Assembly: GCF_019097595.1 (NCBI RefSeq)
Contig: NC_080717.1
Location: 16,681,336-16,745,335, forward strand
Source of the DNA: Hemibagrus wyckioides
Lineage: Eukaryota; Chordata; Actinopteri; Siluriformes; Bagridae
Length of the DNA: 64,000 nucleotides
Direction: 5' to 3'
Below are positions 35,653-49,631 of this stretch, one piece after another (position 1 is the first letter of the stretch; each line of letters begins with the position of its first letter). Under the pieces are notes generated by a model, which saw nothing but the letters and a program-made list of their open reading frames with translations, had not been told where the DNA came from and ran no database searches. Both the position numbers and the translations under genes were made by a program.

Positions 35653-37000
35653 GTAAGACTAAATACTTCTCTAATCCTATTAAAACCATTTTTTCCTGCA
35701 TTAATGTAACTGTAACAGTATTAGTGGTATGATTAACACAGTAAAAATTCCTAGAAAATACTTTTTAACAAAGTCTTGCACTCTAAAAGATTTTTTTTGA
35801 ATATGAATTTTAATATGTAAAATTAGGTAAAAAAAAAAAAAAATAGGTATGCCGATTCATGTTCCACCTTAATTAGCAGGAAACAAAGTTCGTACATATA
35901 CACCAGAGAGTTCCTAATCCACTGACAAAGACTATTTATGTCACACGTTTTATTAACAGAGCACAGTCCATGCTTGAGTTGTAAGAACTGGATCTGCAAC
36001 CCTTTAATCTTCATACAAAAAATGTTTTATACTGATATTTTGGTGCAAGTTGTTGTAAGTGTGTACGCACACCATGAGTAGACCTGTAGTCAGGGAAAAA
36101 TCAAAATACTTGCATGTACAATCATTTGTAAAGATTCTGAGATACTGTAATAACTGAGCTTAGTGAAAAGTCCCGACTGTTAAGAAATACCTCTAATGCA
36201 TTAGTTAATATATTGTACATGTTATGTTATACTTGTTTAAAAATTTTTCATTACCTTTTTTCTTTCATGAACCAGCCCTAAAAAAAAACCTTCCCAAACT
36301 GTAAACACATGCATAGGCAGTGACTGAAAATGTCCAGTTGCTGTCCTTTGGGAAGGGAAACAAGTAAGGTGTTGTAACAGTAAAGTCTAAAATGAGGAGT
36401 ATTCTAGCACTCTGAAATAAACCAACTACTCACGTCAATGACAGAATTCCATGAAAGCAAGCATAAATCCACACAAGGACTGACTGCAGATCTGTTGATG
36501 AAACATGAGCTCTTTTGGCCTCTCAGATTTTTGCTTCAGATATAAAGAACTGGCCAAAAGTCTTTATTTATTATAAATACCAATTTAATCTTAGATGCTC
36601 AGTAATATTTTTGGTTAACAAATTTAGCCTTTCCAACATAATGAAAGGAAATAAAAATGATTACATGTCAGTCAAGAAAGTAACAAAAAAAGCAACTTTT
36701 CAATAGAAGCATATCTGAGACGCAAAATTCATTAAAAACTGTTTTTCCAGCTTGCTAAGAAAAACTTGCCAGTCAATTTATTTTTCAAACAAATTGTACC
36801 TCTGACTGCTGATGCATTTATTTCAACCAAAGGGTTACACCAAATATTAATTCACAGTGATTTGTTTTGTTATGTAGAAATGTCTCATTTAATTATTAAA
36901 TGTATTATTTTTACAGCATATGCCTTCAATTCCTTTGCATAGTATTATTAATATTCATGTAATTATGTGACTTTCTTGGTTTCTGGACTTAAGTTGAAGA

Positions 37001-40000
37001 ATGCTGGCACACCTGCTGTCATTCAGCCGCTCTCTGGTGAGAAGGAAAAATGTGGATTGTCTGGAGGATTCCAAGCTGTGTCGCTGCCTCTCCACAGTGG
37101 ACCTCATTGCCCTGGGTGTGGGCAGCACTCTGGGTGCCGGGGTCTATGTCCTAGCTGGGGAAGTTGCCAAAGGCAACTCCGGCCCTAGCATTGTTGTGTC
37201 TTTCCTCATAGCCGCTCTGGCCTCTGTCATGGCAGGCTTGTGCTACGCTGAGTTTGGAGCTCGAGTGCCCAAAACTGGCTCTGCATATCTGTATAGCTAT
37301 GTGACAGTGGGGGAATTCTTGGCCTTCATCACAGGATGGAACCTGATTCTCTCATATGTCATAGGTGAGCATAAAGTATTGTTCTACTACTGGATAACAT
37401 CTATTTTTCATTCTTAGAAAAATAAGATGGAATATTTTCTGCACATATGTAGTATTATTTAAAAAATGCATAATATAAAAATAATTGTCAAAATCTAGTG
37501 TCCAATTGAGGGTATATTTATTTAATCCAAGTGGTTATTGAATAATCAGTAAATGATGAATGTGGTTAAAGATCAAAAACTTTTTAAGCAAAATAAAAAT
37601 ACATAAATCAATCACTGAATTTTTTTTCTTACCTTTTTTTTCATATCAATGTGTCATGATCATCAGTGTAGATCATGAAATATAGTTAAAAATTGCTAAC
37701 ATAAGTGATCATTTGAGAATTACATTTATAGACAAAGTTGGACATTTTTTTTCCCATCTGAGAGACTTCAGAAAATATGACATAATTTCCAGTAATGGAT
37801 CATAGTAAGCATCGATGCTGGTTTTTGTGGTGCATTGTGGGCTTTTTCTGACAACCCTTAACATGGCAGATCAGTGCCTTGACTACTCAACTAGAGAGCT
37901 GATTGAGAAATCTCATGGTAAAAAATAACTAATATAATTAACCTGCAGATTAATTATATAATTACATCCTTATTAGTTCTTAACAAAATTCTCCATTGTA
38001 GGTATTTTTCATTAACTGGTGAATCAGAACATGCCATCTAAACTATTAAAAAAAAAACAACAACTCTGAAATGTGCAGAAAGTATTCATCATTATCATAT
38101 TTCATGAGAATAAATTGTAAACTTTTCTATTAACCTTTAGAGGGTTGAATTCACTATTTCCACATTCACAACATGAGCTGATTTTCTTTTAATGAAGGGT
38201 CTTCAAGTGTTGCCAGAGCTTGGAGCGGAACATTCGATGAACTAATAGGGGGCCATATTGAGCAATTCTGCAAATTACACTTCAGAATGAGCTTGCCAGG
38301 CCTGGCAGAATACCCCGACTTCTTTGCAGCTTGTCTTATATTACTGCTATCAGGTATTTCATATTTTTCATAGTGTCATTTTGACCACGTAGAACCAATT
38401 TTTTTTTTTGTTTCAAAGCAAGTAACTGTCCACTATGTAAACAGTCTTCTGCTTTCTACAAGATTTCTTTGGTATGCATGGCTTCACTTTTTATCATGTT
38501 ATCAGCTGCAGTAAACAAAATCATTTCATTACAACTGGCAAGAGCTTCAGCAACAGTGCTCCTTTCTTGCATTTCTCAGTAAAAATTGCACTTTCAATAA
38601 AAGATGGTACAGTGGTGCATATATTTAAGAGGCCTCATGTGGACCTGATCATGGTGTTTTGTTGTCTGTTGGCATTTGGTTTGCTCTAAAATTCCAGCTA
38701 GAATGACGTCTGAACTGCTGGACTGAGCATACTATTATCACACTATTTCAAAAGGACATTCTGTCAATGTTTATTTAATCTCAGTAAAGCCAGGTTTTTC
38801 CAAGGCCGCCATGCTAAGGTAATGGGGAACATGATGACTGTATTGCGTTAGAGAATCTCAGGGGTAGAATATATGCTTTCTTGAATGAAAGAATAATTTA
38901 AAATAGCTTACTCCTATAATAAAGATGGATGTAATTATTAATGCAGCAGCTAAATGATGCAATGTCTACACCTAAAGCCTAACGTTTACATCAGTACGCA
39001 GTATGGTTTTAAAAATGCTTTTTTATTTATTTATTTGTTTGTTTACATGCACACAAAATTACAACTGCATACACATCACTATGTCACTATTACTTTCTCA
39101 TCTATGTCCCAAATAACTGGGAACACAGAACTGAACCTTCTGGGAAACAACAATTTTATACTGAATGTTTTCTTCTGACTTTATTTTTCCAGGTCTTCTC
39201 TCTTTTGGGGTTAAAGAGTCAGCATGGGTCAACAAAATCTTTACCGCCATCAACGTGCTTGTGCTTTTGTTTGTCATTGTCTCTGGCTTCGTCAAAGGAG
39301 ATTCTTTCAATTGGAAGATATCAGAAGAATCCCTTATAAATGTAACTATTGTGACAAGGTGAGACATATTTACAGTAGATTCAGATTTGCAAAGCTAAGC
39401 TAATCCCAGGGCTTGACTGTATGTGCATGGAGAACTAAAACCATAACTAACCTTATTCGTGGAATTAAATTACAGAAATCTGTCCTACACTGGAAATGTT
39501 ACCAGCGATTACGGTGCTGGTGGATTTTTGCCTTACGGATTTGCCGGAACCTTGGCTGGTGCAGCTACATGCTTCTATGCCTTTGTAGGATTTGACTGCA
39601 TTGCAACTACAGGTATTAATACAGACATATGAAGGCTAGACATAATCAAGCACCAGTTAACCCTGTATACCAGTACAATGGAACTCGACTTATCTGGCAT
39701 ATCAGGAACAAACAATTGGATTATTTTTTGCTGCAAGTCTGTTAGAAATTTAGGCTTTCCATGTAAGATTTTTTTTTTTTTTTTTACCTCTGTTTGGATC
39801 ACCATACACAGAATTTTAGTGGTTGAAGTTAAAATTTAGCTGATTATGAACAAGCACTTGGCACACCCCATTTATTATGAAGATGGAAACATTTGAGTGA
39901 ATAAAAAACTCTTTTGGTTAGAAAATTACCCCTAATTTGGCTAGGTTAAAAACAGAAATATTTATGAATAAATACAAAATTTTTAAAACCCTTGGTGTTT

Positions 40001-43000
40001 ATTTTTATACAAGCCATTAACCATCACTGTGGAGTTTGACACAACAAAGAAATTCAATGCTGAATACGTGCACAACAAAACAAGTGGAGTTTCCATCTGT
40101 TGGCATCTGGCAAAAAGTTAAATGTGTGTGTGAATGAATGTGTCATTATTGTGTTATTTTTGTGCATTTTGTGAAACACACTTTCTTGATCAGGTGAAGA
40201 AGTGAAGAATCCACAGAGGGCTATTCCCATCGGTATAGTTGCTTCCCTGCTGATTTGCTTCTTGGCTTACTTTGGTGTGTCTGCTGCTCTTACCCTCATG
40301 ATGCCGTACTATCTTCTGGATGAGAAGAGTCCTTTGCCTGTGGCCTTTGACTATGTTGGTTGGGGTCCTGCTAAATATGTAGTGGCAGTGGGATCTCTGT
40401 GTGCACTATCAACCAGGTAATTATACTTTCATGGTTGGTTTCAAATCTTATTTCAGATTTCCTTTTAATGATGTGTTTTAAAATGCAAATATTAGACTTA
40501 AATAATTAGGTTGTGAGGCCTAATTAGTAGTAATGATGTTTAATGGGTCTGTTGTGGATTGATTCTTAAAAACTCCAATGATTGGTGGTGGTGGTTGGTT
40601 TGAAAGAAAAACAAACATAAATTGCTTTTCACTTCAATTTAATTGATGCTCCATTGTTGCACTCTTTCAGGACAAAAACCTAAGCATGCACAATGACTTT
40701 TTTTCTTTTTTTTTCCTGGAGAGCTCTCTAATGCAGAGCATTTTGTTAGAGTATGTATGTAGCTTCAGTTCAACAGTTCAGTATGATTGATAAATTGGTC
40801 TCTTCAACTCTGCTTATATGGCATTTTTTTCTCATACACTCACTGGTCACTTTATTAGGAATATTGGTGAATATTGGCTAGCTGCAGATTTGTGAATGCT
40901 GCCCATCCACTGCATGCACTGAATCCTAGCACATCCCAAAATATTGCATTTAGATCTGGTGACTTGGGAAACAACAGAAGTATGGTCAAGTGTAATGTTC
41001 ATGGAATTAGTTTATGACTTTGCCACATTAACATTCTGTTAATAAGCATTATAAGATGGCTAAAACCTTTGACTGTTCCATTTTGGTGAGCCTGTGCCTA
41101 GTGTAGACTCTTCAGGTAAGTCTTCCTATCTGCCTCAAGGTTTGTCATATTCTGAGATGCAAAGCTATTTCTCAAATACTCAGATCAGTTTTTGGGATGT
41201 ACCTGCCTGATTTTATGTGTTTTATTTCCACCATATTTTAGGCTTATTGGATAATTGCATGAATGATTTGTGTTCCTATTAAAGTGGCCACTGAGTGTAT
41301 ATAATCATACAACAAAACAAAACAAGACCTGGGGTGTTATTATTTTTACAAAAAAAATCTTAATATAATAAACATCATTAACATAAGTGTGAATCTACTT
41401 CAGTGCCTTTAGGGATAATCCAGGAAAAAAATGGTGACATAACTGATTGGCCAAATCCCTAAATGCTGTAAAGTGTGCACTTTATAAAGTTAATACACAT
41501 GCTGGAAAAGATGTGTAATGCATTGAAGAAAGCTTTTGGGGAACTGGTCTCAGGTATGTACTTGTTCTGCTTTGTGGCAGTGGTGCAGTGTGGCTTGTGT
41601 ACAGTGTGTGTTGCCTGATTTAATGTGTTCGTCCCATGCATGTCTCTGCTCTATATGCAGTCTGCTGGGCTCCATATTCCCAATGCCACGTGTAATCTAT
41701 GCTATGGCAGAGGATGGGGTGCTTTTCAAAGTGTTAGCCCGAATCAATCCTAAGACGAAGACCCCACTCATTGCCACAATGGCCTCCGGTGTAGTTGCAG
41801 GTGAGAGCTGGGGGTGTAAGTTGCTGTGTAAACATGCTCCAACAGGTAAATGTGAATGTTCAACATGAGGATATTGGTGAAGCTAAAGAATAAATAATCA
41901 TGCACAGGGAAAATCCAAACAGAATCTTATCAAAAGAAACAAATTATCTTGCACAATTCCCACAAATTCATTTACATGTATTTACACATTCACAATTGCC
42001 AGTGGAATGATTCTTAACTGTCAGGAATACTTTGTGTTTGAACCATGACCCCTTTTTTGTTCCTAGCCTGTTAGGCGCCATGTTTCCTCTGCCACGTATT
42101 CTGTTTGCCATGGCGAGAGATGGCATACTTTTCAGATTTCTTTCCAAAGTGAGTAAGCGTCAGTCACCAGTGGCTGCCACAATAGCGGCAGGCACCATAG
42201 CGGGTAAGCTCCCGAGGAGAGAGGGACATGGCTTGGACTGCTGCCTCTTTGTGTGTCAGCTTGGTTGCAGTTGTGGTGTTTGCATGACTGGGCTTGCAGA
42301 GGTAGTGGTGGATGCATGCTTTAGCTGTTGTGGTGGTAGCAATGACGTGATATATTGTCTTTTTGCCTGATGTCTTTTTGCTAATTGATTTAATCTCAAA
42401 TTTACATGGTACTTAGTTTAATTCGGTGTATTTTAGTATACGTTAAAATATTTTTCTATTTTCTATTTTTCTATATTTTTTGTGGAAAAATGGTTCTCAA
42501 GAGTTGTTTGAATGCTTAAGGGTTCTAAGCTTCTTAACAGGTTCTACACTGAATCTTTTCTGATAGAGAAACTTTCTGTTGTAAAGTTGTCCATAAAACC
42601 TATAATGGTTTCCTTTAGGGTGCAGATGTTACCTTATTGTTAGTGTATGAACAATGCCAAGCAGTAAGAAATGCCAAGAATTTGGACTCATTGATTTATA
42701 AGGCCCCTAAAGAGGAAGATATCCTGGAGTGAGCAAAAGAGAGCAATATTTGTTTAATATGCAAGCACTGAACAAGGACAGGTGCAGCTGGCTGTAAGAT
42801 CAGACACAGAGGAATGTCTTTTGGGGAACAGTAAAGGATAAACACTTTCATGCTAGTAGGAATGAGGGAATGAATTTAGCAAGTGTTTGAAGAGTCTACA
42901 TACAGCTGCATAGAGGGCAGAGTGTAGTGTAGAGAACAAACTACTAGGAAGAGGGCTCCAGGAGGTCAGGCTTTGCTTTGCAAGGCCCCTGTGATTCACT

Positions 43001-46000
43001 CTGTACTGAAACAATCTGGGTTTGATAGATTACATTGCTAGCCTGCTGAGTGTTTGTACGTTTGGACACCTGTATCAATGCTCTGGATTTCAGTGCTCAT
43101 GTCTCAAAATGATCCCATACAGTACACCAGCAAAGAGATTTCATTTTGAGGATGTCAGGGAGATCTTTGATGATACGTAATGACATAATTCCTCATAAAA
43201 CATTTTACTCATAATGTATTATTGCAGAAAACAGAGGTGTCCGATTTTATAAATAATTAGTGTGGCTGCAGGTTTTTGGTTCATCCAAAGAGTTCCTCCC
43301 ATTTAATTAATTACTTTTGGTCAATCTTTAGTCGACTATCCGGTTTGGTTCCGGCTTGGTTGGAATGAAAACCTACAGTCCCTTTACAGATAAGATTGGA
43401 CACCCTGGCAGAAAGTATAGATAATACAGTGACCATTGGTTATACTGTCCATTATAGCAGTGATGGTTTTTCATGTTTCAACTACTGATAATGATGGAGA
43501 ACTGACTTTGCATAGTAATACATTTTCCAAAACTGAAAATTTGAACATCTTTAAATTTATTTATTATCTCCTTATTGTTATTAAAAAGGGGTTAAATTGA
43601 CAATAGACAATGTATGCATGTAATCATTATACAATAACATATGAGTTTCCCACATTTTTACAAGTTTTCAGTGTATCTATTTAAAATACGTAATTTAAAT
43701 AACAATAATAATATTGGCAGACCTAATTGTTGTGGTTATTATTTTACTATTTATCTTTTAACTCCACCTCTTAATTTAACCCCTAAATGTCAAAGCTGAG
43801 AGAATTATTTATAGATTAAGAACCACAGCTAGGGATTTGTAAAGCACTTGCCAAATCTTTGAATGTTTTAGATAATCTAAAATATTGTAGGTACTGACTA
43901 GTAATAATAATAGAAAAAAAACTGAAGCCAGCCATTTGAAGTCAATATGTGTTACAGTCAGTTATTTGCTATTTGCTTTCTTGTTTATTTTGTATTTAAT
44001 AGTTAAGCTATCAGGTACCTGGCTGTGTTGAACTGAAATCCCTGGTTGTGTTTTTGAAAAGTCTGGTGATGGAGATACAATTTTTCAAGTTTTGTTTGGT
44101 GCATTTTTAAAAAGAAAAGGATTCAAAATACACTGACTGATATTTCTGTTAGACATTTATAACAACTTAAAAGTGATGTTTTACCATAAAACAACCACAA
44201 AACAATAATCCAAGCTAGAAATGTACACAGGCAGTTATTATAATAATAAAGTCTATTGTTGTTTTATGGTAAAAGTTCACTTTAAACATTTACCTTTTTG
44301 CTTTCAAATGTTAAAATAGACCATGGTACAATTTATTAAAGCAAATAATAAGTTATAATGAATGTCTACACTAGAAGAAAAGGTTCTATATTGAGACCTA
44401 AAGGGTTCTATTAGGTGCTTTATATTCGGAGCTGCTGAAAGATGCTATATTAATAGTTCAATCAGACGAACATCTGAAGCCTGTCATAGGTTCATTCATT
44501 CATTCATAATTTTTTGAGTAATTTCTTGTTATAGTAGTAATAACCATGTAAATATTGAATGCAATTTACTGAAGGCAAAAATGATTTTACAATTCAACCA
44601 GGCACTGTAAAAAGATAATTAGAAAATATGAAAGAATAATGTTAATACATTAAAAGAAGAACTCTTTGTGCCAAAAGGATTTTTTATGGTCAATATAATA
44701 TCTTTTTGGCAAATATTGTTCTTTGGAGCTAAATGAACCAAATTGAACCTTTTTTTTCTAAGTGTTTACTGATAACAATTGTCTGAAAAGAGATTTGAAC
44801 ATTTTGTTGTTGTTATAAACTATATGTTCTTTACAAGGTAGAGAGTATAGTTTAGCACTAACGTATTTTCACTGTTGTTTTGTTAATCAGTTTTTTTTGT
44901 ATATATCACATCCTACAGCTATCATGGCTTGCCTTTTTGACCTAAAAGCCTTAGTGGACATGATGTCCATTGGCACTCTGCTGGCATACTCTTTGGTTGC
45001 TGCTTGCGTTCTTATTCTCAGGTTAGTGCTAATAGTTTCATTTTCTTTGCAACTTTATCTCAATGCAAACATTTCTAGCTGTTCGTTATAACAGTTTATA
45101 AAAATGCACCCACTATTATAAACAGTGCTGTCAATGTGTAAAAGTGCATAGGTCTGTAAACTAAATATAGCTATTGCGCAAGTCTCAGCAGCTTCTGTAT
45201 TTCTGTTTATTCAGCCTTGTTTTCTCAGACAAGCTCATGTCAAATGGTGCACAGTTATTTCCAGAAATCCTGAAAGTGGCCACTGTTTAAAACAAAAAAA
45301 CAAAAACACATTTTTCAACAAGTGGGGAGGAGGAATTGTCGACCTATGAGAGATTAGGCTGTAGTGAAGACAAAAAAAAGTAAATTATTCTAAAACAGTG
45401 CCATGAATTTATTTAGTGAAACAAGGAACCATCAGCAAACCATCATACTAAACAGGTTTTGATATTTGGAACAAATTTGTTTATTAATGTTTAAGGGCAT
45501 GCTGTGACATTGATTTGTTTTCTATTTGGTCTGAGCCAAAAATGAAAAAAAAAAGGGGGGGGGGGACAGGGCAGGGCTAGAAATCAACCAATCCCAGACC
45601 ATAGAGAACTGGTGGTAAATTATAAACAAATCATGTTGTTGTTCCTAAAACGATTACATAAGATTACTCTGGATGGTGCAACTTCATGAAAACCATGGCC
45701 CCTGAACAGTTCCATGCAAGTTTTGACTTGTTAAAACTAGAATGAATCTCCTGGTTACATAATTATGCTATTTTGATCATGCAGTACAGTTACAGAAGGA
45801 AAAATGTGATAATCACACAAATCATTGTCACCCAGATGAGGATAAATTCCCTTTTGAGTCGACTTCCTATCAACAATTTTTCCTTATCTTTTCTCAGAGG
45901 GTTATTTCTTGCCACTGTCACATTTGGCTTGCTCATTAGGGATGAATTAATCAATTTCTAAATTTAAATTTTATATCTTCAATTGATTATATTTTATATA

Positions 46001-47750
46001 TTTCTGTAAAGCTGCACTGTGGCAATGAAAACTGTTAAAAGTGCAATACAAATAAAATGTAATTTTATTTTGTTTATTTTTTAATTTGTGTTATTTATTT
46101 ATTTTCATCTCTTATTTGAACATATCGTTCAGGCAAGATTCAAAGCAAACCTAAAAAGCTGTGTATAATCAATCAGGTGACAGCATGATGTCTTTATTAG
46201 TAACAGACAGTAATGGTGTCATGATAATGAGTCTTCCGTTTCAGGTATCGTCCTGACTCTGTCCTCAAGAGCTCTAAAACTAATGAGGTTGCAGAGTCTG
46301 AGCTCACAGAATCCGAGTCTCATCTTAATCGACTGAAGGATGGAGAAATATCTCTGCACACTATCTTTAATCCATCCCTGCAGCCAACAAAGAGCTCATC
46401 CACTGCTGTTAACATGGCTGTCGGGGTTATAGGTAAGCATCATGCCATTGTAAATATCTGTGGCTTTGCTATACTATAAAACATGATAACTCCATTACGA
46501 AAATATGAAATTATTTCTTCTCTTTGACTCCAATTCTCCTGAAAAGTTTTGTATATTCAAAATTAAACTAATCCATTGGTCCATAATCCATGACTACTTG
46601 TGAGTGTCTAGGTAACTTCTGAGTTAAAACCAAGCTTGAGAATAGCATCAGGGGAACTTTTGTTTCTAAGTTTAACCAGTATACCACTTGTTAGCCCTTT
46701 AAGATATTGATGCATTTCCTCCTTCTACAGCTATCATAGTGTGTGTTATGAGTGCTCTTACTACACATTATGGACAAGCCATACTTGCTCTGGAGCCCTG
46801 GATCCTGGGAGTGCTGGCAGCATCCTTTCTCATCTTTTTCATGTGTATAGTCTTGGTCTGTAGACAACCGCAAACCAGTAAAAAGGTGTCTTTTATGGTA
46901 AGTAGACTGCAAGGGTTTGAGATCAGTAGAGTATGTGTGATAAATAAGTGGGGTAGGTAAATTATTCAGATTTAGATACTTGCCTTAATGAGCTGAAAAG
47001 CAACAGAAAGATCTTGAGCTATAAAAACAGATCTGAGCTCTGAGCATTAAAAAAATTAAACATTAACAAAACGTTCTTTTGTTTATTGTAAATAGTTAAG
47101 TTCTGATACAGTAACAGAAAAAATGGATATCTTTGATGCATGTACTAATAGAAAGTACAACTAAACAGGCAAAACAGGTTAGGAGTGAGTGGGGATAAAC
47201 ATGTTCAGGGTTAGAAGTTGTTGATTAACCACATCCATCAAATGTGTGTTTTATTTCAAAAAGCCTTCAATGGATTAAAAAAAACATTACAGAAAAACAT
47301 TATAAAGTTTACATTAACGAAACAAATAACAAGGCTCTCATGGAACTATAACATCAGCTAACAGAGGTAAATTTAATGATAATTTAAACAGGCCAACAAA
47401 GATGTGTTCAATTAGCTTCTAACTAAAAGCTAAAACTAAAAAAAACAGAAGAAGAAGAAAAAAAGAAAAGCGTATTTATTAATGTACAGTGCATGGTTCA
47501 GTTAACTGAGAGTAATGTGGAGTTTCATTTATTTGACTTAACACAGAGACGTTTCAGCGTGTGTATTAATGGGCACTGCTGCAGATGTTCATTTCAGTGT
47601 GTTTATTTGCTTTGCAGGTTCCCTTGCTACCCTTTCTGCCCATTCTGAGCATATTTGTCAATGTTTATCTCATGGTGCAGCTGAGTGGAGACACGTGGAT
47701 CCGTTTTTCTGTTTGGATGGCTGTCGGTAAGTGCTCTCTCTCTCGCTCTC

Positions 47751-47792
<42 letters not shown>

Positions 47793-48277
47793 ACACACAC
47801 ACACACACACACACACACAGATATCAAACACATGCACACACACACACACACACATTTTGAACACATGCACACACACTTCATTCAAATACAAACACACACA
47901 CACACATTTCAAACACATGCACACACACACACACAGATTTCAAACACACACACACACACATTTCAAACACATGCACACCCACAGGCAATCAGCAATTAGC
48001 ACTCCAAAACAATTTACATAAGCATGACTGGCGCTACTAAATGCTTGAACTCCACCGTAGTCCAAGAAAAAAATGGAGTGATCTACACATACACAAACAA
48101 ACTGTGCTTTACTCATCTACAGGTTTCCTCATTTATTTCGGTTATGGGATATGGCACAGCAGTGAGCAGCAGAGGCAGCGCCAGAGCACCAAAAACACAC
48201 CAGAGAAGCAGAGGATGTTTGTAAAGGATGGTGCTGTGGACAAATACATCCACTCAGAGAAGACCAGTCAGCTTTAA
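37001..48277 (+). CDS. slc7a2: slc7a2 (CAT-2), cationic amino acid transporter
   Basis: Sodium-independent plasma-membrane transporter for arginine, lysine and ornithine; in macrophages it supplies arginine to nitric oxide synthase. Exons: 37001-37364, 38198-38353, 39193-39358, 39476-39612, 40194-40416, then either 41661-41800 or 42067-42203, and 44919-45021, 46245-46432, 46731-46897, 47618-47726, 48123-48277. All junctions are in phase, giving 635 aa (CAT-2B form) or 634 aa (CAT-2A form); human is about 658. Recognisable blocks: [49 protein letters not shown] and [20 protein letters not shown], with some 14 membrane helices. The cytoplasmic tail (from 48150) is short and divergent. ATG 37001 gives the family N-terminus [16 protein letters not shown]. 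Confidence 0.96.
40837..41297. mobile_element. Non-autonomous Tc1-type element
   Basis: Left end CACTCACTGGTCACTTTATT and the right end read inward, CACTCAGTGGCCACTTTAAT, are imperfect inverted repeats bounded by TA (40835-40836, 41298-41299). 461 bp, no transposase frame. Inserted in slc7a2 intron 5, between exon 40194-40416 and the mutually exclusive exons. Confidence 0.75.
41661..41800 (+). CDS. slc7a2: slc7a2 alternative exon, CAT-2B type
   Basis: Encodes [20 protein letters not shown] followed by [15 protein letters not shown]. It has the Glu (A-E-D-G) and the extra Asn-containing loop typical of the high-affinity CAT-2B/CAT-1 form. Acceptor TATATGCAG and donor GTGAGA; 140 nt in phase with both neighbours. 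Used instead of 42067-42203. Naming follows what I recall of the mammalian isoforms. Confidence 0.9.
42067..42203 (+). CDS. slc7a2: slc7a2 alternative exon, CAT-2A type
   Basis: Encodes [20 protein letters not shown] followed by [14 protein letters not shown]: Arg replaces Glu (A-R-D-G) and the loop is one residue shorter (137 nt), as in the low-affinity liver-type CAT-2A. Acceptor TTCCTAG and donor GTAAGC. Including both exons would break phase (each starts AG|N and ends N|CT), so they must be mutually exclusive. Confidence 0.9.
43236..43405. mobile_element. Foldback miniature element
   Basis: Starts GGTGTCCGATTTTAT and ends ATAAGATTGGACACC. Inside, GTGGCTGCAGGTTTTTGG (left) pairs with the complement of GGAATGAAAACCTACAGTCC (right), so nearly the whole element is an imperfect palindrome. 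No coding capacity. It lies in the slc7a2 intron after exon 42203. A related but less symmetric copy is at 49229-49400. Confidence 0.65.
47733..47985. repeat. Compound (CT)n-(CA)n microsatellite
   Basis: CT tract 47733-47790, then CA tracts with ATTTCAAACACATG spacers to about 47985. It starts within 10 bp of the donor of slc7a2 exon 47618-47726. Long frames in this stretch are repeat artefacts. Confidence 0.95.
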
Positions 48278-49586
48278 AAAAAAATGTATTGCTGTTTATA
48301 GCCTTAAAACTCTTGCGTGTATCAAACCATTGCGCTTTACCAGCTGAGAGAGCAGCTCAACTCTGAACCCAGCGTCATACATGGGTTGACACTGCTTTCT
48401 CTCTTCAGATCTTAAGATTAACACTGACATGGATGCTGTGATTTGTGAAATATGTATGAACTTATAGTGTATGGATGATCATACAAATATGATAGTAAGA
48501 AGCATCTTAACTCGAAGCGAGGACTGATTTTACATGTTAACCAACTAACTAACACTACATCTTCAAGGTATTTCAGGTGCAGAGAGAATGGTTGGGTCAA
48601 CCAGCACTGTCAGGTAGTGTCAGGTTTTTCTTAATTATTTCCCGTCCCCTAAATACAAATATAGATATTCTGATTTTTTTTGGACCTCATGTTCTTAGTT
48701 TGTAGTTTGTTTCTCTCTGGAAAATCCCTCTTCTACTTCAAAAGACCTATAATGCAACTATTGCTTTTTTATTTTAAGATAGCAGTTTTATACTGCAATA
48801 CAGAATTTTTTTTTTTTTTTCAAATGGAGCTACAATAATATTCACAGATGTCTGGTATGAATGGGCAAAGCCCTCCTGATTTTCACAGGTAAAAAGACAT
48901 AAGATATACTTTAAACTTTCATTTTTGGAGTCCACATTAGTATTATTGGCTGTTTGCAAATGTCTGAATGTGGATTCATTAGGATTTTTCTGACACCAGA
49001 CGTGACAGCACAATTAATAGTTCTAAGAAAAATACACAGAATGGTGTGAAAAACCAACACTGGAGCTGATTCTTTGCAGCTCAGAGAGTAAATTAATACA
49101 GCTTGTCATTGATAGGTGATTACCTCCTTAAATTTGATCCCCATTTGATTTTGATCCTGATATTTCTCAGCCTGCTTGACTGGCATGTTATTAGCAGTGG
49201 CTGAGATGTGAAGTGTAGAGTAGTGTAGGGGTGTTCAATAGGCTCCAGAAAGGACATAAGACTGTGGGTGCAACTTTACATTCCAACCAAGCAGAAGCTA
49301 CACCTGAGTCTACTAAAAGCCAGCTGATTCAACAAGTGGCATCAGGTTTGTGTCCTGATTGATTTGAATCACCAGCTCTTTGCAGATAATATTAGCCACC
49401 CCTGAAACTGAGCACACAATATTAAAGTATGAATTATGAAAAGGACAGATGAAAGAACAGAAGTTCATGTTTTTTTACTTGTAAGGGTTATAACTCTTCT
49501 TTTTATTGAAGTAAAGTACATATTACATACTGTACTTTCAAAACATTCAAAACTGACTTTAAGTGTGTGTGTGTGTGGTGTTTGTG

Positions 49587-49631
<45 letters not shown>

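Noticed and set aside
47585..48021. Several long frames rich in Ser/Leu or His/Thr
   Set aside because: Translations of CT and CA microsatellites; the real content is the slc7a2 exon 47618-47726.
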